Translations under genes and position numbers: made by a program
Assembly (NCBI GenBank): GCA_017513965.1
Contig: JAFWMI010000093.1
Coordinates: 1 to 64,000 of the forward strand
Length of the DNA stretch: 64,000 bases
Direction: 5' to 3'
From: Atopobiaceae bacterium
GTDB lineage: Bacteria > Actinomycetota > Coriobacteriia > Coriobacteriales > Atopobiaceae
Notes under the pieces: model-generated
What the model saw: the letters and a program-made list of their open reading frames with translations, nothing else
Told to the model about the DNA's origin: nothing
The model's database searches: none
Shown here: piece after piece, positions 53,599-64,000 of the stretch
Numbering within the stretch: position 1 is the stretch's first letter
Layout of the letters: each line of letters opens with the position of its first letter

Positions 53599-54006
53599 TT
53601 ATGCGCGCCTGAAGCAGGTTGCCGTCATTCGGGCGACTGGTGTGCCCAAATCGTCCGCGACGTCGACGGTGTAGAACCCCAACGACCTGCCACTCTTGCT
53701 GGCCGTGCACGTGGCAATGAGCTGGGTGCCGCGCGTGGCGGACATAAACTCGATGGTATTGCTCACAGAAACGGTTGGTTGCTCACCTATGTTGCAGGCG
53801 ATGGCCAAGGTGAAGTCTGCCAAAGTGAAGATGGCTCCGCCCATTACGTTGCCTTGAGCGTTGCGATGCACGGGAGTGACGTCAAACGCACAGACGGCAT
53901 GGCCTTGCCTTGCTTCGAGCACGCGACATCCGCACGCCTCTGTGGCAAAACGGTCCTCACGAAAGAACGCGCGAACTTCCTCAAGAGAAGTGTCCTTGTT
54001 AAGCAT
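53599..54006 (-). CDS. PaaI family hotdog-fold thioesterase
   Basis: A 135-residue thioesterase that hydrolyses acyl- or aryl-CoA. The hotdog core includes HRNAQGNVMGGAIFTLADFT, where the catalytic acidic residue is the Asp of TLAD, and a C-terminal strand FYTVDVADDLGTPVARMTAT. Length is normal. ATG 54006 follows AAAGGCGG. It lies 75 bases upstream of helD on the same strand, perhaps in one transcript, without obvious functional link. Confidence 0.87.
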   Translation of the reverse strand: MLNKDTSLEEVRAFFREDRFATEACGCRVLEARQGHAVCAFDVTPVHRNAQGNVMGGAIFTLADFTLAIACNIGEQPTVSVSNTIEFMSATRGTQLIATCTASKSGRSLGFYTVDVADDLGTPVARMTATCFRRA

Positions 54007-54090
54007 GGTTGCCGCCTTTCTTGGTAAGGCGCGGGCGCACGACCAAAGAAGGCCGTGCGCCCGCAAGATGGCTAACGTTGTTCCGGGGAA

Positions 54091-54330
54091 CTATGCCTGC
54101 CAGGCAGCAGCCTCGTCCTCGGAGAGGGGACGAACGTCCTCGCCAGCGGCGTAGGGAGACGCTTCGCCACCCTTGCCCACGACGAAGAAGAAGCCTTGAC
54201 GATTCTGGTAGAGGGTCTCCTCGTAGCCAGCGGGATCGCCAAACACGCCGAAGGCGCGCGTACCGAGCTCGGTTGACTTCTCGGTGTCGTAGACGTGGCG
54301 CTTGCCATCGAACTGCTTGATCTTACGCAT
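54091..54330 (-). CDS. Small conserved-looking protein of unknown function (79 aa)
   Basis: A short acidic soluble protein starting MRKIKQFDGKRHVYDTEKST and ending DVRPLSEDEAAAWQA. It has a strand-rich middle (FFFVVGKGGEASPYA) but no motif I can name. TTG at 54345 is an alternative start; neither has a strong ribosome binding site. Codon use fits the chromosome and the reading frame is well conserved in third-position bias, so it is likely real. It precedes the thioesterase gene on the same strand. Confidence 0.65.
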   Translation of the reverse strand: MRKIKQFDGKRHVYDTEKSTELGTRAFGVFGDPAGYEETLYQNRQGFFFVVGKGGEASPYAAGEDVRPLSEDEAAAWQA

Positions 54331-54615
54331 GACACATCCAATCAATTGCTCGTACTAACAAAAACCTGTGGGGGATTGTATTCCCAAACGAGAATAAAAT
54401 GCAGCTCGCGAGAAGGATTTTTTTCTTTGGAAATGATAAAACACACGTAATGTGCATGTATGGCGGGTGATTTGGGCGTTTTTTTGGAGTGAGTGAACGG
54501 TTGTTGGCGACGACTCAGCCATGTCGCGTCCGCTCGCGCGGAGCCTCCCCCTGTGCGTGTGGCAAATGACGTACTATAAAAGTTGCATATACCATCTTAA
54601 CTGCGAGGAGGGGCC

Positions 54616-55812
54616 ATGGGTACCGATGCCATGCAGTCGCTTTTGTCAACATATCAAAAGATCTTTGGGAGCACCGACGGCAAGAGGCCGCTTGCCGTTC
54701 GTGCGCCCGGCCGTACCGAGCTGGCAGGTAATCATACCGACCACGAAGGCGGCAACGTAATTGCCGCAGCGGTGGACCGCTACATTGAGGGCGTGTTTGT
54801 GCCTAGCGACGATGGCGTTATGCACGTGCTGAGCGAGGGATACGGCCTCGTTGAGGTGGCGTGCGACGAGCTTGAGGCGCGCGAGGAGGAGCGGGGGACC
54901 ACCGCGTCGCTCGTGCGCGGCATGGCGGCTCAGTTTGCCAATCGCGACGTAGTGCCGAGTGGCTTTAGCGCGGTGCTGCGAAGTGACGTTTTGGGAGGTT
55001 CGGGACTCTCGAGTTCGGCCGCCTTTGAGTTGGAGCTGGGTCAGGCCATGAACGCACTTTGGGCAGATGGGGCCATTGAGCCGGCCGAGCTTGCCATGAT
55101 GGCACAGCGGGCCGAGCGTGAGTGGTTTGGCAAACCGTGCGGTCTTATGGACCAGGCCGCGGTGGCACTGGGCGGCGTGCAGCACATGGACTTTTTCGAT
55201 TCCACCAAGCTCAAGGCGGAGGGCATAGACTTTGACTTTGGGGCAGCGGGATATGCCGTGTGCATCGTGGCGGTGGGAGCCGACCACTCTGCCAACATAG
55301 ACGACTATGCCGCCGTGCCAGGCGAGATGCAGGCTGTGGCACGTGAGCTCGGCGCGGAGGTGCTCTCGCAGGTGAGCGAGCAGGACGTTATTGCGGCCTT
55401 GCCGCAGCTGCGTTCCTCGTTGGGCGACCGCGCCGCGCTCCGGGCACTGCATTACTACCGCGAGGAGCGTTTGGTTGCACGGCGCGTGGCAGCGCTGAAG
55501 GCCGGCGACGTGGACGCGTTCCTGGCCCTTACGCGGCTCTCGGGTGCCAGCTCGGCCATGTACCTGCAAAACGTGAGCGTGGGCGGAACGAGCGACCAGC
55601 CCTCCATGCTCGCCATTGCGTTGGCTGAGGAGTTGCTCGAGGATCGTGGCGTCGTGCGTGTGCATGGCGGGGGATTTGGCGGAACGATTCAGGCATTCGT
55701 GCGCAAGGAGGCCGTCAATGGGTTCGCGGCCGGCATGGATGCCGTCTTTGGCGAGGGTGCCTGCGGCGTGTACGGAATTGATCACGAGGGGGCAAAGGCA
55801 TGGTGGATGTAG
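54616..55812 (+). CDS. galK: Galactokinase
   Basis: A 398-residue GHMP kinase phosphorylating galactose at C1. The galactokinase signature is present in modified form (GRTELAGNHTDHEGGNV), the ATP loop is VLGGSGLSSSAAFELE, and the catalytic region is GLMDQAAVALGG. The C-terminal GHMP motif is RVHGGGFGGTIQAF. ATG 54616 follows GAGGAGG. The gene overlaps galT by 13 bases, forming a galKT operon. A TATAAA at about 54577 may be its -10 box. Confidence 0.93.
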   Translation: MGTDAMQSLLSTYQKIFGSTDGKRPLAVRAPGRTELAGNHTDHEGGNVIAAAVDRYIEGVFVPSDDGVMHVLSEGYGLVEVACDELEAREEERGTTASLVRGMAAQFANRDVVPSGFSAVLRSDVLGGSGLSSSAAFELELGQAMNALWADGAIEPAELAMMAQRAEREWFGKPCGLMDQAAVALGGVQHMDFFDSTKLKAEGIDFDFGAAGYAVCIVAVGADHSANIDDYAAVPGEMQAVARELGAEVLSQVSEQDVIAALPQLRSSLGDRAALRALHYYREERLVARRVAALKAGDVDAFLALTRLSGASSAMYLQNVSVGGTSDQPSMLAIALAEELLEDRGVVRVHGGGFGGTIQAFVRKEAVNGFAAGMDAVFGEGACGVYGIDHEGAKAWWM

Positions 55813-57191
55813 TACAGCAGCTCGTCTGGTATGCGGTTGAGCATGGCCTCGTGGATGCGGTTGACAGCACTTGGTCGTACAATCGCGTGCTCGAGTCGGT
55901 GGGTGCGTTTGGTCCTGTACTGCTCGATGAGGTTGAGAACAACATAGACGCGCTACTGGACGCCCTTGCTGAGGTCGCCGTCGCTAACGGCCAGGTGGAG
56001 GACTCGGCTACGGGACGCGACCGCGCGGCCATGCGTGTGGCAGGTGCGATTGTGCCCATGCCGTCGGTGGTGGCGGCACGCTTTGGCGAACTTACAAAAC
56101 AGGACGGGCCAAAGGCGGCCACGGACTGGTTTTATAAGCTGTGCTGCGACGTAAACTACGTGCGCGTCTCGGCCATTGCGCGCAACTTGGCGTGGACGTG
56201 CAATACGCGCTGGGGCGAGTTGGAGATTACCATCAACAAGTCCAAGCCCGAAAAGGACCCGCGCGACATTGCGGCTGCCGGAGCCGCACCTGCGGGGGAG
56301 GCGTATCCGGCGTGTCAGCTGTGCGTGCAGAACGAGGGGTATTCGGGACGACCGGCCTCAGATCCGCATGGTATGCATCCGGCGCGTCAAAACCTGCGCA
56401 TAGTGCCCATTGAGCTGGGTGGCGAGCGTTGGGGATTCCAGTACAGCCCGTACGCGTACTTTAACGAGCACTGCATTGCCATGAGCGCAGAGCATCGTCC
56501 CATGCACATTGACAGGGCGGCCTTCTCGTGCCTGCTTGACTTTGTGGACCTGCTGCCGCACTACTTTGTGGGATCCAATGCCGATTTGCCCATTGTGGGC
56601 GGTTCGATTCTTTCTCACGACCACTTCCAGGGCGGACGTTACGTGTTCCCCATGGAGCGTGCGGCAGAGCTGGACGCCTTTGTTATGGCGGGCCATCCCG
56701 GGGTTGAGGGATTCGTGTTGGAGTGGCCGCTCTCGGTGCTGCGGCTGCGGTCGGCAAGTCGAGAGGCGCTGCTCGATGCCGCCGAGCACGTGCTGCTCAT
56801 GTGGCGCGATTGGGACGCTCCTGAGGTGGGTGTGGTGAGCCATGAGGCGGACGGCACGCGTCACAACACGGTTACGCCCATTTGTCGGCGGCGCGGAGAC
56901 GCGTACGAGATGGATTTGGCCCTGCGGTGCAACGTAACGAGTGACGAGCATCCGCTGGGCGTGTTCCATCCCCACGAGGACAAGTGGCACGTAAAGAAGG
57001 AGAACATCGGACTCATTGAGGTAATGGGTCTGGCCATTCTGCCGCCGCGCCTTGAGGGCGAGATTGAGGCTGGGCGTCTTACCAAAGACGAGATTGGCCA
57101 GGTGTTCGGTGCCGTGCTCGAGGACGCGGGCGTGTTTAAGTGGGACGAGGAGGGTCGCGCGGCTCAAGCGCGCTTTGTGGCCGCCCTCTAG
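55800..57191 (+). CDS. galT: UDP-glucose-hexose-1-phosphate uridylyltransferase, type 2
   Basis: A 463-residue GalT of the second type found in Gram-positive bacteria, exchanging UMP between UDP-glucose and galactose-1-phosphate. The signature NEGYSGRPASDPHGMHPARQ and the active-site HxHxQ-like SHDHFQGGRY, containing the nucleophilic His, are present. The start codon lies within galK, so the two are coupled. No galE is found in the window; it may be elsewhere. A REP-like palindrome follows the stop. Confidence 0.93.
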   Translation: MVDVVQQLVWYAVEHGLVDAVDSTWSYNRVLESVGAFGPVLLDEVENNIDALLDALAEVAVANGQVEDSATGRDRAAMRVAGAIVPMPSVVAARFGELTKQDGPKAATDWFYKLCCDVNYVRVSAIARNLAWTCNTRWGELEITINKSKPEKDPRDIAAAGAAPAGEAYPACQLCVQNEGYSGRPASDPHGMHPARQNLRIVPIELGGERWGFQYSPYAYFNEHCIAMSAEHRPMHIDRAAFSCLLDFVDLLPHYFVGSNADLPIVGGSILSHDHFQGGRYVFPMERAAELDAFVMAGHPGVEGFVLEWPLSVLRLRSASREALLDAAEHVLLMWRDWDAPEVGVVSHEADGTRHNTVTPICRRRGDAYEMDLALRCNVTSDEHPLGVFHPHEDKWHVKKENIGLIEVMGLAILPPRLEGEIEAGRLTKDEIGQVFGAVLEDAGVFKWDEEGRAAQARFVAAL

Positions 57192-57199
57192 CAACAAAG

Positions 57200-57262
57200 G
57201 GGCACACCGCAATCGAAGGGACAAGTCCCCCTGCAATCAAGGGGGCTTGGCCCCCCGATTGC
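57200..57262. repeat. Palindromic repeat between galT and the LuxR gene
   Basis: GCAATCAAGGGGG and CCCCCGATTGC (57234-57262) form a hairpin that overlaps the LuxR stop codon. In front lies a related GCAATCGAAGGGACAAG unit. It may act as a bidirectional terminator and belongs to the REP-like family. Confidence 0.6.
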
Positions 57263-58620
57263 TAGCGGGTTTGGGCGTAGAGGTCGTGTACCTCGAGGCG
57301 GTTTTTGCAGCCGGTCTTCTTGAGCAGATTACGCACGTGGAATTTTACCGTTGCCTCCGAGACAAACAGCTCGCCGGCAATCTGGGCGTTGGTGTGCTCA
57401 GAGAGTACAAGGCGCAGCACTTCTCGCTCACGCGCCGAGAGGTCGTGTCGTGCCGAGAACCGGTCGAACAGCTCTTGCTCGCTTGGCTGTGCCTCGGGCA
57501 CAGCCGCATAGAGACGCTGATAGAGCAAGAAGAACGAGGCGGCTGTAAGCGCAAAGAGCACAGCCGTTATGCTCACCAGCACAAGCGGCATATTGGCGAG
57601 GGCAAGGCAGAGTGCCGTGCCGAGGGCGTCTCCCGTGCGTCCGAGCAAGAGGCCCATAACGGCCAAAGACGGGCGACGCTCGCTGCAGGCAAGGTCAACG
57701 AACAGAATGACCCGGTAGACCGCGAAGAATCCAAAGAGCAGGTAGTCGACGGACCAGAGCAGCGCACCGGGCGCGTCCATGCCCGAGAGCGCAAGCATAA
57801 GAAAGGGCGTTACGAGCGCCGTAATGCAGCAAAGGGCGCCAAAAGAGCGCCGGCGATCGCACACCAAACCGGCAACCACAAGGCCTACGCCGTACAGCAA
57901 GCGCGACAGCTCCAAGCTCAGGCCGGCAGAAAGGTCGGCAGTGGGGAAGCTGAAGCCGGCATTCTTCACGAGGCTTGCAAGGACCGCGGCAACGCACGCA
58001 AGCGGTATGAGCGTGCGGTCGAGCTCCTGTTGCTCGTCTGCGGCATCGATTGGCGCGCTTTGGACGGGTGTGGTGCTCACGAGGAAGGAAGTCAGGGCCC
58101 CAAGCAAAAGACAAAGCGCGATGGCGGGGACGCCTCGCAGGAGTGCGCCGGATGCCGGGAGCGTAATGAGCCACGATATAACCGTGGTCGTGGCATATGC
58201 TCCGCCAAACGTGAGGCCCTGACGCTCATGCGGCACAATGGTCGCAAGGCAGTGCAGGTAATACGCGGTAAAGACCCCACAGGCCACGTTGGCCAAATAG
58301 CCAAAGGCGAGGGCCGCCTCAAGACTTGCGGTGGTGATCGCGGGTGCCAGGCATACGGAGAACGCAGCCGTGCAGCTCGTGCTTATCTGCCGCAACCGGG
58401 CAGTGGTAAGCCGCTTGCTCATAACGAGGTAGGCTCCCATGCCAACCGCTTGCATGAGGTACCCCACGACCATGGTGAGTGCGTCGATGGCCGACGCTTG
58501 AGCAAGCTCCATGAGCTGATAAAGCCAAGCGAGCCAGCCCGTTGACCCAAGAAGAAAGCAGGCGCCAATGAGCAATGCTGCGCGCACGGCGGGCGATATG
58601 TTTGGCTGGTGGTGGCCCAT
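57262..58620 (-). CDS. LuxR-type regulator with a 12-helix membrane domain
   Basis: A 452-residue protein. Residues 1-375 contain about twelve membrane helices resembling a major facilitator fold, and residues 385-452 are a LuxR (GerE) helix-turn-helix: LSAREREVLRLVLSEHTNAQ then ATVKFHVRNLLKKTGCKNRL. Proteins of this design are abundant in Eggerthellaceae and other Coriobacteriia and are thought to couple ligand sensing at the membrane to transcription. ATG 58620 follows AAGGAGGG. It is divergent from the GH1 gene and next to galKT, so a sugar-linked target is plausible. Confidence 0.88.
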   Translation of the reverse strand: MGHHQPNISPAVRAALLIGACFLLGSTGWLAWLYQLMELAQASAIDALTMVVGYLMQAVGMGAYLVMSKRLTTARLRQISTSCTAAFSVCLAPAITTASLEAALAFGYLANVACGVFTAYYLHCLATIVPHERQGLTFGGAYATTTVISWLITLPASGALLRGVPAIALCLLLGALTSFLVSTTPVQSAPIDAADEQQELDRTLIPLACVAAVLASLVKNAGFSFPTADLSAGLSLELSRLLYGVGLVVAGLVCDRRRSFGALCCITALVTPFLMLALSGMDAPGALLWSVDYLLFGFFAVYRVILFVDLACSERRPSLAVMGLLLGRTGDALGTALCLALANMPLVLVSITAVLFALTAASFFLLYQRLYAAVPEAQPSEQELFDRFSARHDLSAREREVLRLVLSEHTNAQIAGELFVSEATVKFHVRNLLKKTGCKNRLEVHDLYAQTR

Positions 58621-58723
58621 GGCCCTCCTTAATATACTCGCTGCCAAGATTCTACCGCGCGGCGGGGTGTGGGCATGCGAAAAACGGGCGGCACGTTGCC
58701 TTCGTCGTATACTGAACGTGTAA

Positions 58724-60256
<1,533 letters not shown>

Positions 60257-60280
60257 ACGGCAGTACAGGAGCAACGTTGG

Positions 60281-60307
60281 GGGCGGCCGTCGCATGGACG
60301 GCCGCCC
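60281..60307 (+). terminator. G+C-rich hairpin after the GH1 gene
   Basis: GGGCGGCCGTC pairs with 60297-60307 around a short loop, 25 bases after the stop. No T run follows, so termination efficiency is uncertain. Confidence 0.55.
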
Positions 60308-60463
60308 TGCGTTCGCAGAGAAGGCCAAAACTGGCCTAACGACGTTTTTGCAGGTAAAGGGCTACCTAACCCAAAACTAGCCTACCCAAATCGCCCGTTG
60401 AGGCGCATTCTGAAACTGGATTTTTATCTGGATTGGCGGGGTGGACGAAGAGGGGTGGTTACC

Positions 60464-63400
60464 GTGAGAAAGCTACTGTCGTTTGTGGTGGCGTGCTCGA
60501 TGGTGTTTGGCTCCGTGCCAGCGCCGGCGCTTGCCGAGGCCGTGGAGGAGGCCGAGGCGATTGTGCAGGGGGAGGTGACCGAGGAGCAACCCGAGTCCCA
60601 ACCCGGGGACGAAGCACCCGGCCAGGCGCCGGAAGAGACCGCTCCTGAGTCCGAGGGAGACGCCGTTGCCGTTGAGGAGGGTGAGCCCCAAGAAGATGCG
60701 CTCACCGTGCAGAATGCGACGAAGCCATACCAAGTCGTACTCGAGGCATGGGTCGATTACGGTAGCGGCGGTAGATGGAGCAGCAATACCTATGTCTCAC
60801 CCATGGACCAGTTTAGAATTCGTGCGGTGGACAGTAGCGAAGACGCTATGAACATGAACTACTACGACTGGCACAATGCTACGGACACTATCACATTTGT
60901 GCCCTATCCAGACGAGACCGCCACGTATCGCGAGGGCCATACCGGCCCCTTCACCGTGTCGCTCAATGCGGACAAAAGCTCTATGGATGGCCTGTTTTAC
61001 GAAGAGGACGGGCTTACGCTTCCGTTACCGCCTGGCGAATACGCCTTTATAGTCACGAGCGAAGCGGGCGAGTACTCGTCGTTGGAGAACGGAGGCAACA
61101 AGACCATTACCGTCGATGACAGCTCCTCCTATATCTTCAACGGCTTTTACCAGACGGATGGTGCGGGCTCGTTCACGCGCGAGTCATTTAGCGTAAAGGG
61201 GAGCGAGAGCGGACAAGAGCTCGATCTTGTGGACCTCGACACGCGCGTTGATTTGCGGCTTGCGATAAACACGGTGTCTGTGCTCGGCGAGAACCCCGTC
61301 GTGGGATCTGTTGGCATAAAGAACCCTATCCTCAACATGTACAAGGCGAAGGATGGGAACACAGCGCTCACGATTGAGCAGCTCGAGCAGCTGAGCGCGA
61401 GCGGCAACATGGACGCATGGCCCACCGCATTCACTTGGAACGGTGATGCCGTGGACCAAAAGCCGGTGTGGCAGCGGTCGACTTCAACCACTGGCACCAA
61501 TGGAACGACATGGAGCCTTACGCCAAACGTTGGTCAAAAGACGGCAGTCTTTGCCATCAACGGCATAAGGCTCGGGGATAGGTTTGGTACCGAAACCAGC
61601 ACGTTGCAGCCAGGCGTGTACTTTCCGGTGCTGCGGTTGAACATAGACGGTGAGCTCTACTACTTCGCCTACAACCCCATTGAGGTGGGGTATCTCAACG
61701 ATGAGCGCGTGGCACCCACCATTACCACCCAGACCTTGCCGAGCGCCATGAAGGGCCTGAGCTACGCCACGACGCTCAAGGCGCGCACCGGCGTCCCAAC
61801 AGACAGCGATCCCGGGACGTTCTCGTGGGCAGTTACGACTGGTGAGCTCCCCACGGGCCTCTCGCTCAACGCGAGCACGGGTGCCGTATCGGGCACGCTG
61901 GCGAGCGATGCGACCACGCAGACGTTTACCGTTACGCTTACTGAAACCGTTGACGGCGTGCCCATGACGACCTCCAAGCAGTACACCATCGAGGTGCGCG
62001 ACGCCGTAACGCTGGGCGAGATTACGTACACGCCCACCGGCATCATATATATAGAGGACCAGGACGGCGCCACGATGCACCTCTCGGTGCCTGTTTCGGC
62101 CGACCTCACCAACACGGCACTCAACCTCTCGCAGTCCGACGTGGTGTTTAACGTTTACCAAACGGCGCGCAATAGTACGACCTCAAGCCCTGTAGCACCT
62201 CAAGGCTCTCCTCTTTTGGTGGAAGCGTGCTACAACAAGCAAGCAGGGACGCTCGAGGCCGACGTTCCGATTGGGTACGACACGACCATCGTCAATCGCA
62301 TTGAGGTTAATCTGCGGCTCAAGGACAACAACGGCGAGTACGTCCAGATGCCCAAGGAAGGCGATGTCAGTGGCGAGGGCGACTGGGCCATCATTACCGC
62401 CGAGGTAGCGGAGCCCAACATCACCATCGGCAGCTACGTGAGGTTCCCTGCGCTGAGCTTTGACGACGAGGAAGCTACCGACATACCCACGTCGGCACGT
62501 CTGCGCCTGTGGCCTTACGCTGAGGGCAGCACGGCCATACCCGACTCGGCAACGGAGTACGAGCTGGGTACCGCGGAATATACGGGCTATGCGCAGGCGA
62601 AGCTCGTTCCTGGCGACTACGTGTTTGTCATCGACGGCGAAACACCTATATATGATGCAAACGGCCAGCCCTCTGGCAAGACCCGCATAGTCGACTTGGT
62701 GGGCAGCGTAACCGATGCCACACCCATCGAAGGCACCAACCCTCGGCAGTATCTGTTGCACGTTGGTCCCAACGACGGCACGTTCAGTAGCCCGCGCGTG
62801 GTTGGCGTTACCTACACCACCAAGAACATGTCGGCAAAGATTCGCCATTATCTGAACGTGCGCTTCCAGAACGAGAGCGGCGAGTACACCGACGACTACG
62901 TCGCGGACTACGAGGTGCGTTGGTATCGCCGCAAGGGCGACACGCAGGACACCGACGTGCTGGTGGCAACTGGTAACTACGTACAGTTTGGCCCCTCGCC
63001 CTACGACCTGTATGTGGAAGTTGTACCTACGGGACGCAACACCTCATTCTGGAAGAGCAGCGATAGGGTTCTGGTGGAGGACGACGTAGCCGAGCCTGTG
63101 GTAAACGTGCCGCGCAAGCAGCTCTTCTCGGGCACGTTTACGCTTACGTGCGCGTCGGGCAAGACGCCCGTTGACAACGGATCGTGGGGCATCATTGAGG
63201 TGCAAACGCCGCTGGCGGCGGGTGGCTACAGCTCATACAACCTCTGGCCCACCAAAAACGATACCAACACGGTGGTCATAAGCGGCCTTACCTCGGGTTC
63301 CATTATTACCTTTACCCCGCGCATCGAGCTGGAGGCTGGGCCGGTGAGCTACGAAGTGCCCACGACAACGACCGGGAACTTTACTGCTGAGCTTGTGGCT

Positions 63401-64000
63401 CCGCTGCCTCACAGTCTCATAACCTTTGAAGGCTTCCAATTTACCGGCGTTGATGGCACGACCGATGCAGTTGACCTCAACGATGGCGTTACCGGCGTGG
63501 CCGTCAACCGCATAGAGGCCGATGGAAACGGCGTTGATCAAAGGTATCCCGTGCCGTTTTACGTTGCGGATGGGACGCACATCGTGCTTCAACCCGAGAA
63601 GGGCTACGACGATGACTGGTACATCGAGCATGGTCGGGAAGCCGCCTATGAGGTGACCATTACCCGGCGTGAGGCCAATGCGCCCGACCGCATGGGCACC
63701 ACGCATCCAGACGTTACCATGCGTGAGGTCAAAACCATTTCGCTGAGCCCCGAGAGCACGAAGGCCACCATTACGATGGCCGACCCCATCACCTCGTTTG
63801 GCTACGTAAACGTGCCCTTCTCCAACCCTGCAAAGAAGCTTTGCACGTTGCTGCTGTACGACGGCGAGGGCAAGTTGGTGGAGAGTGGCCCCGCCGGGAC
63901 GAGCGCGCAGCTGCGCACGCCCTTCCTGCCTGCTGGTGCATATACGCTCTATGCCGTGGATGCCAACTATCTGTCCAAGAATGCCGACGACTACCAGACC
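60464..64000 (+). CDS. Very large secreted surface protein with putative Ig-like domains (partial)
   Basis: From GTG 60464 (AGGGGTGG five bases upstream) the frame is open to the window end, 1179 codons. A signal peptide (RKLLSFVVACSMVFGSVPAP then ALA) is followed by an acidic Glu/Pro-rich stretch to residue 85. Beta-rich domains follow; residues 412-510 contain a putative Ig domain of the cadherin-like He_PIG type (LPSAMKGLSYATTLKA, GELPTGLSLNASTGAVSGTL). Later parts look like repeated carbohydrate- or adhesion-type folds. The C-terminus, where an LPxTG or repeat anchor is expected, is outside the window. Likely an adhesin or wall protein. Confidence 0.82.
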   Translation, partial: MRKLLSFVVACSMVFGSVPAPALAEAVEEAEAIVQGEVTEEQPESQPGDEAPGQAPEETAPESEGDAVAVEEGEPQEDALTVQNATKPYQVVLEAWVDYGSGGRWSSNTYVSPMDQFRIRAVDSSEDAMNMNYYDWHNATDTITFVPYPDETATYREGHTGPFTVSLNADKSSMDGLFYEEDGLTLPLPPGEYAFIVTSEAGEYSSLENGGNKTITVDDSSSYIFNGFYQTDGAGSFTRESFSVKGSESGQELDLVDLDTRVDLRLAINTVSVLGENPVVGSVGIKNPILNMYKAKDGNTALTIEQLEQLSASGNMDAWPTAFTWNGDAVDQKPVWQRSTSTTGTNGTTWSLTPNVGQKTAVFAINGIRLGDRFGTETSTLQPGVYFPVLRLNIDGELYYFAYNPIEVGYLNDERVAPTITTQTLPSAMKGLSYATTLKARTGVPTDSDPGTFSWAVTTGELPTGLSLNASTGAVSGTLASDATTQTFTVTLTETVDGVPMTTSKQYTIEVRDAVTLGEITYTPTGIIYIEDQDGATMHLSVPVSADLTNTALNLSQSDVVFNVYQTARNSTTSSPVAPQGSPLLVEACYNKQAGTLEADVPIGYDTTIVNRIEVNLRLKDNNGEYVQMPKEGDVSGEGDWAIITAEVAEPNITIGSYVRFPALSFDDEEATDIPTSARLRLWPYAEGSTAIPDSATEYELGTAEYTGYAQAKLVPGDYVFVIDGETPIYDANGQPSGKTRIVDLVGSVTDATPIEGTNPRQYLLHVGPNDGTFSSPRVVGVTYTTKNMSAKIRHYLNVRFQNESGEYTDDYVADYEVRWYRRKGDTQDTDVLVATGNYVQFGPSPYDLYVEVVPTGRNTSFWKSSDRVLVEDDVAEPVVNVPRKQLFSGTFTLTCASGKTPVDNGSWGIIEVQTPLAAGGYSSYNLWPTKNDTNTVVISGLTSGSIITFTPRIELEAGPVSYEVPTTTTGNFTAELVAPLPHSLITFEGFQFTGVDGTTDAVDLNDGVTGVAVNRIEADGNGVDQRYPVPFYVADGTHIVLQPEKGYDDDWYIEHGREAAYEVTITRREANAPDRMGTTHPDVTMREVKTISLSPESTKATITMADPITSFGYVNVPFSNPAKKLCTLLLYDGEGKLVESGPAGTSAQLRTPFLPAGAYTLYAVDANYLSKNADDYQT

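Noticed and set aside
54646-55785. Minus-strand open frame of 379 codons
   Set aside because: It is antisense to galK, which has full kinase motifs; the His/Arg-rich product has no recognisable family.
57052-58545. Long plus-strand open frame of 497 codons
   Set aside because: It is antisense to the LuxR membrane regulator, whose helix-turn-helix and membrane segments are clear; the composition is Arg/Gly/Glu shadow type.

Overview
The window is 64 kb of a roughly 55-58% G+C chromosome. It looks like a member of the Coriobacteriia (Olsenella/Atopobium/Collinsella relatives). The case rests on Gram-positive features (HelD helicase, lipoproteins, type 2 GalT, a Ser/Thr kinase), a small RDAC-like protein, a LuxR-type regulator with a multi-pass membrane half, and short palindromic repeats of the GGGACnGTCCC type at gene ends. 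This assignment is inference from gene content; no rRNA is present to settle it.

Layout. 1-9 kb: an RDAC-like small protein, a repeat cluster, a DUF4143 ATPase, a rhomboid protease, a Pr6Pr membrane protein, a WYL regulator, a CmpB-type membrane protein and an EAL-domain protein. 9-12 kb: nikR, an AIM24 protein, a lipoprotein and a HAD phosphatase. 12.2-17.6 kb: an envelope locus with two polytopic proteins of O-antigen-polymerase type, flanked by two related membrane-anchored proteins (one carries an in-frame stop), then an ABC exporter cut off by an insertion sequence. 17.6-19.1 kb: nested IS3-family remnants with a passenger ORF, fused to a second, 5'-truncated nikR and a second copy of the lipoprotein gene. 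20-23 kb: a decayed DUF4143 ATPase and a secreted protein whose signal peptide is separated from its body by a 9-G run, a candidate phase-variable switch.

23.2-27.6 kb: a likely small genomic island. It has hipBA with a twin-palindrome operator, an IS110 fragment and a large YdcF-like membrane protein, and lies between tRNA-Glu and a 24-bp copy of that tRNA's 3' end. 27.6-29.7 kb: a ZIP transporter and about 1.3 kb of non-coding DNA with a MITE-like nested inverted repeat and two facing terminators. 29.7-32.3 kb: a small alarmone synthetase in one operon with a two-component system. 32.4-46.5 kb: isocitrate dehydrogenase, a second EAL protein, a membrane Ser/Thr kinase, a PurF homologue lacking the N-terminal Cys, a DUF3825-like protein, an endonuclease-fold orphan, a polysaccharide deacetylase and a family 2 glycosyltransferase. 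46.6-54.3 kb: trmB, split transketolase, a DnaQ-like exonuclease coupled to HelD, and a thioesterase. 54.6-60.3 kb: galK-galT, a membrane LuxR regulator and a GH1 glycosidase, a sugar-use cluster. 60.4 kb to the end: a very large secreted surface protein running off the window.

The most unusual items are the G-run switch, the tRNA-Glu island with hipBA, the tail-to-tail IS3 junction forming a perfect 34-bp palindrome, the MITE-like element at 28.6 kb, the alarmone synthetase/two-component operon, and the two-polymerase envelope locus.
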